A model generated the notes under the pieces. It made no database searches. It saw only the letters and a program-made list of their open reading frames with translations, and was not told the origin of the DNA. 64,000 bases of DNA, taken from Crocodylus rhombifer. Lineage: Eukaryota; Chordata; Crocodylia; Crocodylidae. The stretch's first letter is position 1. Every line of letters begins with the position of its first letter. The position numbers and the translations under genes are program-made. This document shows positions 50,348 to 61,810 of the stretch, one piece after another. The stretch is from positions 53,477-117,476 of the forward strand of contig JAVSML010021632.1 of NCBI GenBank assembly GCA_038503035.1, read 5' to 3'.

Positions 50348-50421
50348 TCAGCTAAAAGGGTGAAGCATGATGGCCACAACTTTGTTGCAAACCACAAGCC
50401 AACAGGTAATTCCAACACCAC
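50348..50421 (-). CDS. GET1: GET1 coding exon 5 (C-terminus and stop)
   Basis: 74 bases after TTTTCAG. Encodes GGVGITCWLVVCNKVVAIML and HPFS, then TGA at 50350-50348. Confidence 0.96.
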
Positions 50422-53400
50422 CTGAAAAGAAACATAGAAGCATCATGTAAATCGCTATATCAATAACCCTGAAATATACAAACTCTGGTAAGCAATTTAG
50501 GAAGCTTCAAAACTGCAAGTGAATGAACATTTCTGAAATCAAGGGAACCGAGCTATTAACTGGCTACCTAGAGAGGACCTGATAGTCACCTGGAGAAACC
50601 AAGTCAGAAGAATGATGCGTGCCAACTTGCACCATATACATCCTGCAGTTTCTAAACATCCTAACTGCATAGTTACAGATTCAGGACTTTGTTGCTAAGG
50701 CATAGATATATATGGACATAAGGGGTCCTACAGCTGAACTTTACAAAAATCATTAAGAAAATTGATTTTTTTAAATACTTGTGAACTAGGGATCCAGGTT
50801 TTCCATTTACTATGAAGGGGGCTGCAAGTTGGTAGTGAGGGGTACCAACACATCAGGGCTGCTCAATGCCACAAAGCCATTATGCTAGTTCCTGTACAAT
50901 CATGTATTATAATGCAGGCCTTACTTTTAAAAATTCACAAACTCAGTCATTATCTTGCTATTTGTTGAAGGCAGAGAAGGATAAAATTAAATATATATTG
51001 GGTTTTAAATATACACACGGCCTCTGACTACAAAGTGGAACCCCAAAGGCTCTCTCACAGAAGCAACTTACAAGACTTGACCAGGTCAGCACAGAGGCCT
51101 ATTATTATTACTCTGTTTTCATTTATTCTGGAGGCTCACAATACTCCAAACATATACACACGAAAAAAGTCTGTCCATTTCTTATTGAATTGCATTTATG
51201 CCTGGGGGGCTTTTAGGATTTCTCTTTCCAATCAAAACCCATGGTTTAACACTACATTCCTGAAAACACGTGATGGATATCAGCTATTTTAAAAACATCA
51301 TTCCTGGGTACTTTAAGAGGTATTAAAGCTGGCAAACCCTAAAAGAATGATGGGCAGAAGGGGGAAGACAAAACCTAAGCTTAAAACTAGCATGCAGTTA
51401 CAACCATTCTGTATTGCTACTAAACTCCAGTGTAGAAAAGTAGTAAGATAGCATAGATGTACAATTAACAAAGTTTTATACAACCTAATAGTAAATAATT
51501 TCAGGTGAAGGAAAAACAAAATCAGTGATAATAGCTTAGATTTGAAACATTCTCCTCAGTATTGTTATTCAAACAGTATTATTGTCCTAACACAGGAAGA
51601 CCAGAAAGAAAAAAACCCCAACAGAATTTCACTGGTGATTAGAAAGAAAAACTGCATAATATAAAAGCAAATTAAATTGCTAAATTTCTCACTGTCATAA
51701 TACTGAATGCTAATGAAAATGTTGGTAAGAAACATGTTCTTTTAACTTCTGTGACCCTTTATTATTATACTCAAGCTTCCGCATTAATTTGGAGAGGAGA
51801 TAGAAGCTTAATCTCTTGAATAAATAGTCCTACCTGCCACTCCTGTAGGAAAGGCTACTAAGCGCTCCAATGGAGCTAGCCATTTGCTTGGAAGCACCGT
51901 AACTGGTTCAGAATAATATTTCCAAATTAGCGAGATCATCAAGGCAGCCTAGAACAGACATTATTAGCCAGGACAAGAAATCACAAAGTACATGCAGTTT
52001 TCTATTTTGGAGCAGTAAATTATGTACTCCTGTTACAAAGTGTAGTTAATTTATGAATGTAACATCAACCCCATACCCCTAAAAATACAACAAATTGGAT
52101 ATAACAAATTTCTTAACTACAGGACTAATTTTAAAATATCAACTTCAAACCATGCTTTTTGGGCAACTTCCTGTCAAATGGGAAATGGAGCTTTTATCTT
52201 CAGACGCATTCAAAATTCATCCAGAAATAAAGTAAATTCCAAAGGCCGTTTTACCCTACATAATAAACTGAGTCAATTTAGCCTACTATAAAACAGACTG
52301 CCATCCCACATCACCAAAAACTATCCTCACAGTGGGTTGTCTCTTCTATTACAAGTCGTAACAGAGACGCTCACGCGTACATTAGTATTAAATCTGAACT
52401 ATTTAAAAAAGTTTGAATTTGGGTTCTCTAAAAGATCAAACCCTTTATGGTGAAGCAATGTAGGGAAGCTTGCAAAGCTGTTTCCTGCCTGCTATGATTG
52501 CCAGAGATAAAGGATTGTGTGTATATTTTTTAAAATCTATCATCATCAACACACAGAAAAACAGCACTTATACCCTGGGAAACTCTGACAAATAAGAGAA
52601 AACCAAGTCTCCCTTTGCCCCAGAACCAGAAAATGACTGACCAGAGGCTAAATGAAACTCAACCAATCCCTTCTCACTCACAGATATCAGAGCCCAGGCA
52701 ACATGCTCCCCCAGTCCATATCTACAACAGGTCTGAAATTAGTCAATGGTTTTTCCATGTTTTCTTCAAAATAGACAATACATCCCTAACTAATTATTGG
52801 CTAATAACTGCATAACAGTAGAAAATTAAAGTAAACTTTCAATGATGATAGCGTTTACTTACTTGTAAGATGTAAAATACAATATTTATAACCCACTTTA
52901 TTTTGGCTAATTGAGCAGTCCGTGCTTTCACTGTTAAAAGAAAATATATATAAGCATCTTATTTATAAAACAGTAAATATGCTTTCATGAAAACTGGTGA
53001 ATTATTTCATTGTCTAAATGAAAACCTTCTGCTTAAATATTATATACCTGTTTAAGTACTGTCAATGGCAATTTATTGGAAAATCAGAAGTGAGTTTTCA
53101 CACCCCAAAATTTGAACGCATATGCTACAGAGTATCCATGACATATCTGAATTGTTATATGGATTCTTAAAAACAAATAATTTTATGAAATAAGGACATA
53201 CTTGACGAACATGTCACCTGCAACTGCAGTTCACATCTCAAACCTAAGAAAGCACCCAAGATGGAAAACCTATTAAAGCTTCTTTTGGACTATATGCAAA
53301 AGAGATTAATTACACTGCTATTCCAAACGGTAAAGTGCAGTCTCTTTATCAGTCAGGCTATGAAAGGGCACATCTTATGTCTGCCTCATTTTAAAAAGAC

Positions 53401-56400
53401 TCATGGGAGGATTAGCAAAATAAATTCTTCCCCAGAGGGAGGAAATGTGTCAGCATCAGGGCAGAAGAATCATCTTAAACTAAGCTGTCCAAAGGTAAAA
53501 TTTGGATAGAATATTCAACTGTCCAACAAGAAAATAAAAAGTTTGCCCATATTTTCCCCACCAAGGTAGTGTTTTATTGCAAAGTAAAGAATTTTGATAG
53601 AAACCAATGAATACACGTAGTGGCTAAAAGCTTTATTAAACAGCTTTGTTGGCTATCATGTAAACTACTCAAATAGTTTTAAAAAAAAGTTACTGAGAGT
53701 AACACTTGTGAGAAATGATCCAAGACTGTCAATTTTTAATCACTTCTACTGTATAGACAACAAAGAAATAAATGATCAGAACTCATGGCAGAAGTGATAT
53801 CTTTTATTAGACCAACTAGATATCACCTCTGCTACAAGTTCTGATTCCTGTTGCCTATAAACCAATACGGCTACAACCTGCATACAAGAAATAAACATAC
53901 ACACCATAAACACAAGTCACCAAGAGACAAAACAAGAACATTCATATTTGCTCTTGTGTGTTGCTTCTGATTAGGAAAATACAAAGCATGCGATAGAGGA
54001 TATGGAGGGAAAAATGGAAGCTGCAGTGCAGAGGTCTGATGCTGAGAGTCAAGCAGGCTAAGGATAGAGATGTGCACTAAGGCCGTCTTTGCTGCCAAAA
54101 AAAGATGCACTTCTACCGTATGAGAGTTAGAATGCACGTTAGCTATACCACTGTAAAATCCTAATGCAGACTGTTATTTTACCATGAGGCAAGTTAGAAC
54201 AGGGCAGGGGATAAGAGCACTGGCTTTGACCAACTACCATTCAGTAAATATTATTGTGTCTTGTCTCTGTTTGGCTTTTACAACAGGACAGCCAACAAGT
54301 ACTAATTATCCTGCAGTAAACACAATAAATGAAAAAAGAAGAACCTTAATACACCAAACACATTTTTAGAATGAAGACATAGGCTCAGTAGTTTGCTTCT
54401 CATCTTATGGGCAAGATGCTTATTTGATTTCAATTAAAAAAGTTGTAGGTATCTGGAATGTCTGTGCAGAGAAAGAAAATGAAAACTTGCCTGCTGCCTC
54501 AGTTCCTTGGGAATTCCTCTGAAAGCTTGTTACATTCCAGACTGCAGCTCAGGGAGAGTCTTTATATAATAATTTTACTTCTAAGTCCCAGCCCCTACTA
54601 ATGCCCTGGATGTTATGTATAACTGAAAAATACAAAGTAATTAAATAAAACCCTCTACAACTTAAAAGGAAAAGGTAGAGCACTGAAAGGGATGAATAAA
54701 AATGTAAGAGCTAATATGGTCAAAATATATTTTTGAAAAATGAAATGTTTTTCAAATAAATTGGACAAGTATAAACATTGCACTCTACCATGAGTTTTAA
54801 GCTTGTCTGTCATTTTGTTAATCTTTCTTTCCAGTCGGGCATATCTAGCAAACTCATCCATCATGCTAATAGTTGAGAGTTCTTGCTTCATGTTCTGAAT
54901 TTCAGCTCTCATCTGGGACTCCTGCTCTGCATCCTTCTGTAGCAATCTGGATATCTAAAAATAAAAGAAGTTCAATTAGATATTTTGTCAGAATGTTGAG
55001 CTTTTTTAAGCATCTAAAAAGCATCTATCTTGCTTTCTCTAAAATGTACATCATCAGCTAACAATTCAACAACCTCCTAGAAAACTAATTGCCTTTTCTC
55101 CAACCCCTCAGAAAAAGCTTAAGTGAACAGGCACTTTGACAGCATGTCATCAATACTGTTGTGTTTTTTCTTTCTTGGTTCAACTGAGATACAGGAGTTC
55201 TAGAGCAGAGCCTATTGCTGAGACATTCTTTTCCTACAGAAGACTTGTTAGCATGAGTTCCTATGAAGGCAGGAACTGCCATACAGAATTTCACCTGAAG
55301 TCCATACTATCCCTAGTAGTCCATCTTCAGCAGTAGCCAGTAGCAGCTATATCAGAGGCCATAGACCAGATCTTGGATAGTCTACCCATCCCTTACACTG
55401 GAATCTGTCCTGTTTTCCAAGAGATTGGCACCTTCCTTATAACACTAAGGAATCATTTACTACAAGATGAACATAAGCCAGCAATGTGATGCTGCGGCTA
55501 GTGAAGTGACCAAAGTGCTGGCTTGCATCCATAGATCCTTCTCAAACAAATCCCAGGACATCATTCTCCCCTTGTACTCAGCCTTGGTGAGACTGCAGCA
55601 GGAATACTGCATCCAGTTTTGGGCTCCACAATTCAAAAAGGATGTGGAGACACTTGAGAGAGTCCAGAGAAGAGCCATGCGCATGATCAGAGGTCAGGAA
55701 AACAGATCTTACGATGACAGGCTGAGATCTATGAGGCTCTTCAGCCTGGAAAAGTGCAGGCTCAGGGGTGATCTGATGGCCGCCTATAAGTTTATCAGGG
55801 GTGACCACCAGGATCTGGGGGAACGTTTGTTCACCAGAGCGCCCCAAGGGATGACGAGGTCGAACGGTCACAAACTCCTGCAAGACTGTTTTAGGCTGGA
55901 CATAAGGAAGAATTTCTTTACTGTCCGAGCCCCCAAGGTCTGGAACAGCCTGCCATCGGAGGTGGTTTAAGCACCTACAGTGAACACCTTCTAGAGAAAA
56001 TTGGATGCTTATCTTGCTGGGATCCTACAACCACAGCTGGCTTCCTGCCCCTCGGGTGGGGGGGCTGGACTTGATCTTCCAAGGTCCCTTACAGCCCTAA
56101 TGTCTATGAAATCTATGAAATGGTTATTTTATACATTTTCTCAAGTCACCTCTTATTTGGCTCTATCCTAAAGTAAACAATCCCAGTCTTCTCAACTGTT
56201 TCATATAACTATTTTCCAGGTTCCTATCATGGTATTCTGGAAGCATTATTGCTTTTATATTATGATATTACAAAATTTCCTGTTCTGTTTATTATCCTTT
56301 TTCTTAGATATCCTGATATGTAAGGGATATGCCACAGGAGCAAAGTGAGCAGAAGTTTTTATTGAGCTACATGGATCATAATCCTAGTCATTTTTTTGAG

Positions 56401-59176
56401 TTGTTACAAATAATTTATGCCTTATGATCATTTCAAATGTAGACAAGCTACATTTTCTTCTTTAGTGCAAGTTACTGTGTATTGACTAACACTGAAATTA
56501 ATTTGCTACCATGTTGCCTATACAAGTATCTGAGGCTTCATAGTCCTCTCTGGCCTAGACCAATCTAAATAACTTTGCCATCTGCAAATTTGCTACCTTG
56601 CTACTGATTCCCATCTTCCCCCCTCTTCACCGCCACCCTTCCAATCATTTATTAATACGTTTAAATATGGAAGCTAGAAGTACCTACAATTAATATTCTT
56701 CCATAATGAATGACCCTTTAATCCTCCTCGACTTTCTGTTTCCTAACCAGTGTTTGAATCACAATACCTCTCAAATACTTAGCTCCTTTAACAGCCTGAA
56801 GTGCTCAGATTTCAGTGACCAGCTGGTATGTGGGTAGCTGAAAACCTTCCACTATCATTTTAGACTTCACTGCCTCCAATTTCTCACAACATTTTATGCT
56901 CACTTTTCTGTTCTTGACAGAGATCAAATGTATAGCCATAGTAACATTTTTATTATATATACATACACATACACACACATTTTTGCAGGGTTTTGGGTTG
57001 TAACCGTGTTGGTCTAAGGACATAGGCAGGCAAGCTTCTTCAGGTAGATGTGATATATTTTATTAGTCCAACTGTGTAGTTGGAAAAAAGGTTACCTGCA
57101 AGCTTTTGGGCACAAGTACCTTTCTTCAGGCACAGAGAGTCTCTGCTGTTCTGAGACTCCAAGGAATGAAAGAAGCTAGAAGTGTGACAGGATATTTACA
57201 TTTTCACTGACATCCTGTCACACTTCTAGCTTCTTTCATAGAAGAGACTCCCTATGCCTGAAGAAACGTGCTTTTGTCACTGCTGCCCCTCTTGATCCCA
57301 AACCAGCCTGAGCTCTGCTGGCACTGCTAGGCGTACGTGAGTTGGCAGCAGGGGCGGGGGGTCACAACTTGGATTTAGGGTCCCAGCAAAAACAGGTTTG
57401 GAGCCACTGACTTAGAACAGTGGTTCTCAACTTTTGTAGATTCAAAGCACCTCTTGGAAAATTTCAGCTCTTAATTTTCACATATTTTTTGACTACGGAA
57501 AAACAACAGAGCAACTGCTCTGTTGCAATGAACTCAGAGAAAGCACAACAGGGCAGAATGGTCTTAACACTATGAATTCTTATTTGAAACCCTTCATTTA
57601 CCTTGTTAATCCTGTTTGCCGACCTAACAGTGCTAACATTGTGCAGCACCCTTGAAAGAATCTCAAGACACCCCAGGGTGCCATGGCACTCTGGTTAAGA
57701 ATCACTGACTTAGAGTAGGGGACAAAAGTAAAGCCAACAACCATTAGTCATCTGTGTTTTTACTTACAATGCATTGATTTACTAAGAATTTTAGAAAGCC
57801 TCACCATTTGAACAACTGGCTCTGTAAAAACAGAGCAAAAACAAAGGTCTCATCTCTGCAGCAAACAACCACCTCTGCCTAAGTTAAAAAAGAATCCACA
57901 ATCTAAGTCTCCCTTTAAATGTATCAGAGGCCCCCACCACATTTCAATTATTATGCAATTAACCTATTAATCACATCATAGTTACAGTGCAATACAGCCG
58001 ATTTACGATGTCAGGAAGCGGCAAGCCAGCCACAAAGATAGTCCATAAAATACATCTTTGCAACTCATTTGTATGATGCCCTAAAATGAACATGTAGCAC
58101 CCCTTCCAGTGCTGACAATCAGCTGACTGTGAGCATGGGGAAGAAGGCTGGCAAAGGCCCAATGCTCAAAACAGCCTGGCAGAAGGGCAGGTTGTAAAGT
58201 TCTCCACCAGGAACCTGGCAGTCCCTGAGGCCAGCAGGTTTCAATGCCTTGCCTTGCAGTGGGGTTGGAAGGGACCTCACTCGGTCATATAGCACAGTGC
58301 CTTGATCAAGGCAGGACTGTCCTCCACTAAACCATCCCTGCCACCTAACAGGCTGAAAACTGCCAAAGATGGAGACTGCACTTCTCTAAGCAGCTTATTC
58401 CAATACCTGATTGCCCTCAGACAGCTCCTCTTCAACTCCAGCCTAAATTTCCCCTGCTGAAGCTTGAGGCCCATGGCGTCCTAGTCCTGTCCCTGACAGC
58501 CAGAAAGAAAAGCCCATCTCCATCCTACAGGGTGTAGGTTGTAGCCGTGTTGTCTAACGCAGTGGCTCACCTTTTTTTGCTGTGACCCTAAGTCTGGGTC
58601 ACAACCCTCACCCCTGCTGACTTGCTCATGCCTGGTGACGGCAGCAGAGCCAGGGCTGGGCTAGGATCATGGGGTACTGGGAGTGCATGGACAGCGTGCT
58701 GGGAGAGCCCTGCAGGTGGGAGGGGTGGAGCGAGGGGAAGAGCCCTGTGACCCTGATTTGGGTCACAACCTGAGGTTGGGAGCAACTGGTCTAAGGACAT
58801 AGGCAGACATGGTTCTTTGGGTAAATCTAATACCTTTTATTAGACCAACTCAAATAGTTGGAAAAAAAATTCTTGACAAGCTTTCGGGTTTTTAAACCCG
58901 CTGGGTGCCCCGCCAGGGGGTGCTGTAGCGCGGAGTGGGACATTCCAAATCACTTAACGCGCGCGGAGCCGGGTCCCCTCTGACACCCCCGCCCGCGGCG
59001 TGGAACGCTCCGGCACAACCGCCCGTGTGGAACAACCCCACCAACGAGCTTTGGAACTGCCCCCCTCGACAACTGACGTCACTTACAATGGAGGAGCAGG
59101 AGGGCAGGAGGATTTTGAGGAGGTTGCACAGGAAAACTGAGCTCAGCACGAGCAGCCACGCGCCGCTCTCGGCCAT
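50348..59176 (-). CDS. GET1: GET1 (WRB), tail-anchored protein insertion receptor (5 coding exons)
   Basis: Five minus-strand exons (59176-59087, 54954-54789, 52930-52863, 51948-51834, 50421-50348) join in phase to 170 codons plus TGA. Human GET1 has 174. GET1 with CAMLG (GET2) forms the ER-membrane receptor that takes tail-anchored proteins from the GET3 ATPase. Residues 7-26 form membrane segment 1. Residues 33-85 are the cytosolic coiled coil that docks GET3, with DAEQESQMRAEIQNMKQEL and EFARYARLERKINKMTDKL. Membrane segments follow at about 96-118 and 147-166, and the end is LHPFS. It starts in the CpG island shared with HMGN1. No frame breaks, so the gene looks intact. Confidence 0.97.
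51834..51948 (-). CDS. GET1: GET1 coding exon 4
   Basis: 115 bases after TGTTCTAG. Encodes AALMISLIWKYYSEPVTVLP onward through a FPTGVAG end in phase 1. Donor GTAGGA. Confidence 0.96.
52863..52930 (-). CDS. GET1: GET1 coding exon 3
   Basis: 68 bases after TTAACAG. Encodes VKARTAQLAKIKWVINIV and the following FYILQ, the start of membrane segment 2. Donor GTAAGT. Too short for ORF calling; found by homology. Confidence 0.96.
54789..54954 (-). CDS. GET1: GET1 coding exon 2
   Basis: 166 bases after a TTTTAG acceptor. Encodes the GET3-docking coiled coil from ISRLLQKDAEQ to KLKTH and ends in phase 1 at GTAGAG. Confidence 0.97.
55456..56125 (+). mobile_element. CR1 LINE, 3' fragment
   Basis: A plus-strand frame at 55467-55970 covers the RT C-terminus ([32 protein letters not shown]). 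The 3' UTR follows, ending in a TCTATGAAATCTATGAAA tail near 56120. 5' truncated. It lies in GET1 intron 1, antisense to the gene. Confidence 0.93.
56990..57300. repeat. Inverted pair of the ATTAGACCAACT-family repeat, fold-back
   Basis: A plus-strand copy (GTTGTAACCGTGTTGGTC, GGACATAGGC, TTAGTCCAACT, CTTTCTTCAGGCACAGAG) runs from about 56990 to 57165. A reversed partial copy follows to about 57290. The two meet at perfect 28-base inverted arms, 57166-57193 and 57212-57239, with an 18-base spacer. The hairpin would be very stable. It lies in GET1 intron 1. Confidence 0.8.
57418..57707. mobile_element. hAT-type non-autonomous element with 8-bp TSD
   Basis: Starts CAGTGGTTCTCAAC and ends GGTTAAGAATCACTG. 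Flanks ACTTAGAA (57410-57417) and ACTTAGAG (57708-57715) match at 7 of 8. Same family as 29388-29642. It lies in GET1 intron 1. Confidence 0.88.
58200..58510 (-). mobile_element. CR1 3' fragment
   Basis: GGGGTTGGAAGGGACCTCAC and the following blocks match CR1 3' sequence in minus orientation. A short frame (58474-58277) is a worn RT C-terminal piece. Confidence 0.7.
58528..58893 (+). repeat. ATTAGACCAACT-family repeat, interrupted by a hAT element
   Basis: Left part GGGTGTAGGTTGTAGCCGTG to 58559 and right part GGACATAGGCAGAC.. ATTAGACCAACTC.. CAAGCTTTCGGGTTT to 58893. They are split by the element at 58560-58788. Confidence 0.75.
58560..58788. mobile_element. Nested hAT-type element with 8-bp TSD
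   Basis: Starts CAGTGGCTCACC and ends GGTTGGGAGCAACTG. Flanks GTCTAACG (58552-58559) and GTCTAAGG (58789-58796) match at 7 of 8. The uninterrupted paralogue at 56993-57030 has a single GTCTAAGG at this place. Confidence 0.92.
59087..59176 (-). CDS. GET1: GET1 coding exon 1
   Basis: ATG at 59176-59174 with G at +4. Encodes 30 residues, MAESGAWLLVLSSVFL onward, and ends SCSSI at a GTAAGT donor. The donor overlaps a perfect CRE (59074-59081). Confidence 0.95.
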
Positions 59177-59658
59177 ACCTCCAGGGGCTCGACCTTCCTC
59201 CGGGCGAGGCGGGCCCGCTGCTCAGCCGCCGAACGTCGCACGCGTCCCCCACACTACGCATGCGCTCCCAGCCCGCCGCTGCCTGCTCCCTTCCCCCTCC
59301 ATGCTCACCACCATTCTCCCCGGAAGAGACCACGTGAACAATCCCAGCCAATCAGGAGGGGCCGCCCGCTTTCCTAGCAGTGGACAGGGACCTGACTAGC
59401 CCCGCCCCCTGGGAGGGGCGCCAAGTGGAAAGATCCATTGCCATGGGGGGGGGGGTTGGCCATTCCCTTGCGTAGGGGAATTCGCCCCAATGGTCACGCC
59501 CGCCCTTGACTGGGCAGCGGCGCCCCTCCCCCCCTGGAATCCGGCTGGATCCTGTTGCGGCGCCGCCGGGCGCGCGGGTAGGGGGCGGGGCGCGCCCGGG
59601 CTCCGTGCGCAGCCAGCCGTACTCGCAGCCGCAGTCGCCACCCAGCGAACGCCTCACA

Positions 59659-59673
59659 ATGCCGAAGAGAAAG
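59659..59673 (+). CDS. HMGN1: HMGN1 exon 1 coding part
   Basis: ATG CCG AAG AGA AAG followed by GTGGGG donor. MPKRK is the invariant HMGN start. Confidence 0.93.
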
Positions 59674-61265
59674 GTGGGGGGCGGGCGCCGCGGGGCAGCG
59701 GAGCGGGAGCGGGGAGCTGACAGGTGGGGACTCCTCCGTGGGGAGGGAAGTTCCGGCCTGGGCAATCCCATCCCCCTGGCTTGGAGCGGCCGCCGGCCTC
59801 TGGCCTTGCCGCTTGGGGCACTGCCTGCATTGGGGGAGGGGAGCAGGGGTGACCCCGCCTGGCAGCGGCAGTGTCTGGAACCTTCTGTAGCCGCTGGTAG
59901 AACGCCGCGCCACTCCGCGTTCGAAATCCGAATGCGGCGGCGGGAAGGGGCGGGGGGTGGGCCCGTCCTGACGTCACGCCCGCGAACCCTCCCTTTCTGC
60001 GCGGGGGGGGGGAGAGGCCAGAACGCCGCGGGGGGGCGCATGCGCTCTGTGCCGCTCACTCATGTTTGCTTGCAGGTGAACGCGTTGGAAGGGGAGGTCC
60101 GCGAGGAGGTGAGTGCGGGGCCCGGGGGTCCCGACTCTGCTCCCGTCTTATGCACTTACAGGGCAGGGAGGGATCTCTTGCCTCATCCAGCTCAGCATGC
60201 TCCTGCTTGGGGCAGGAGCATCCCCGTGCAGCCACATCACTTAAGTAGGGGTTTAAGCCCTGGCCTGAAAGGGTGCAGGCAGCCCCTGCTGCAAGGCCAG
60301 CTGCCCAAGGAGGCTGAAGGCAGGTAAAGCTGGAGGAACTTGAGCTATCAGTGCCCTGCTGCTGCTGCCACTCCCTGTAGAGGAAGGCAGGGCCAATCTG
60401 GCAGGCAGTAAAGTTTGTTCCTGACCCCCTATGGGATTATTGACATAATCCTTGGGCAGGGAAGGGAGCCAAGCCTGTCTAACTAGAAACCTCTTGTGTT
60501 TCAGTCCCAGTGGGAGCACTGGCATGCTCCAGTCAAACCCCCCCAGCCTTGGCTACAGCCAATGTCAAGGCTTTTGAGGAAAGCCAAAAACTAACAAAAA
60601 AAACTGCTATCACCTGTAGCAACAGGCAAGGGGAGGTGGAGGTTTTCATTCCCAACCCCACATGGCAACCAGAAAACTCCAGAAGCTGGGGGGAAAAAAA
60701 GCATCCTCCATTGTGCTTTGTAGACTGGGGATGGCTAGCATAATTCCTCATATCATAGCTTCTAGCTAGCTTGCCAGCGCTCCTATTTCTGGATCTTTTC
60801 CATAAACTTAAAGATTAAAGTTGCTGGTATAACTAAGCTGGTTGTGGAGCTCTGCCTCATGCTTTTGCTGAGCACAGTCTTCTCCAATATTCACCTGCTC
60901 TAGGCAGCAGAGCTCTTCACATTCTCCCCATGATCTGGTGGGAGAGGGACTGGGTCCTGGGCTCCCCCTTGTTGCTTTTCTCAGTGTGCTCCAGGTGTAG
61001 CTGCTCCTAGGTCATCCCTGGCTAGCACTCATCCATTGGCCTCTTTTTGAAAACATCCAGTGATGGAAGCTCACAATCTGTATGTCTCTTTCTCTCCAGC
61101 CCAAGAGGCGATCTGCCCGCTTGTCTGCTGTAAGTATAGGCCCAGCTCTTTTTTTCCTCCCTGGTAGCTGTGTGATGGGTAACAAGTTTCTAACCCCCAT
61201 TGGTTTCTTTTCAGAAACCTGCCCCTGCCAAAGAGGAGCCAAAGCCAAAAAAACCAGCAGCAAAG
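59659..61265 (+). CDS. HMGN1: HMGN1, nucleosome-binding protein (first 4 exons, gene continues past window)
   Basis: Four small plus-strand exons (59659-59673, 60076-60108, 61100-61129, 61215-61265), all phase 0, encode 43 residues. They read MPKRK, VNALEGEVREE, PKRRSARLSA and KPAPAKEEPKPKKPAAK. The RRSARLSA core is the HMGN nucleosome-binding motif that contacts the H2A-H2B acidic patch, and exon boundaries match human HMGN1. HMGN1 loosens chromatin and counters linker histone (family knowledge). The C-terminal regulatory domain, exons 5-6 in human, was not found before 64000. The position next to GET1, and not the sequence alone, decides HMGN1 over other HMGN genes. Nothing suggests a processed pseudogene, since the introns are present. 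Confidence 0.94.
60076..60108 (+). CDS. HMGN1: HMGN1 exon 2
   Basis: 33 bases between TGCTTGCAG and GTGAGT, encoding VNALEGEVREE. Confidence 0.92.
61100..61129 (+). CDS. HMGN1: HMGN1 exon 3
   Basis: 30 bases between TTTCTCTCCAG and GTAAGT, encoding PKRRSARLSA, the nucleosome-binding core. Confidence 0.96.
61215..61265 (+). CDS. HMGN1: HMGN1 exon 4
   Basis: 51 bases between CTTTTCAG and GTGAGC, encoding KPAPAKEEPKPKKPAAK. Confidence 0.95.
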
Positions 61266-61810
61266 GTGAGCAAGTGATGTGAGTGTGCATGGCCCAGGCC
61301 AACCCTACTGGGGTATGCCAGGCACCTCAATCTTCTGTGGTTCCCAGCTTTACGTTAGCGAGAAGATGGGGCCATGGACTCCGGCTGGGGGAAAGGAGTA
61401 GGAGCCCAGACAGCCATGCGCTATGAGGCTGGGTGCAGCTGGCCCACGCTGCTGCCACCTGCAACCAGGGACTCGGGTGTGAGCACGGGGAGCTGTGTGC
61501 TATCACTTTCAGATCCAGGGACTTGCACCCTCCCAGGATTCCAAGGAGGCAGCCACTATCCACACTCCACTGCACCATACCCTCTTGGGATTCCAAGGAG
61601 CCACCATCCTCCACCCCCATAACCTCACACATACCCACAGCTTCCTCCACACTGCGCACACACTCCCCAGCCAAACACCCCCACATAAGCCCCCTTACTC
61701 CCTACACACAGTATGCAAGAGTAAGACTGTATTTTGGCTATTATGCAATTGCCTCTAGATACACACACAAATCAGGACAAAGATTTTTTTAAAATAAAAT
61801 AAGTTATGGT

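Larger units (their letters stand above)
58900..60120. promoter_or_regulatory. CpG-island bidirectional promoter of GET1 and HMGN1
   Basis: Dense CpG sequence between the divergent start codons at 59176 (GET1) and 59659 (HMGN1). It contains a CCAAT box (59348-59352), an NRF1-like CGCATGCGCT (about 59258), GC boxes near 59401 and 59583, and a CRE at 59074-59081. A second GCGCATGCGC lies near 60037 in HMGN1 intron 1. No TATA box is seen, as expected for housekeeping genes. Confidence 0.85.

Noticed and set aside
59352..60059. 235-codon minus-strand frame
   Set aside because: It runs antisense through the HMGN1 exon 1 CpG island. Open frames are expected in such CpG-rich sequence, and the translation is low-complexity Pro/Arg/Ala.
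59506..60327. 273-codon plus-strand frame as a separate gene
   Set aside because: It is HMGN1 exons 1 and 2 read through an open intron. The splice sites and the known MPKRK start explain it.
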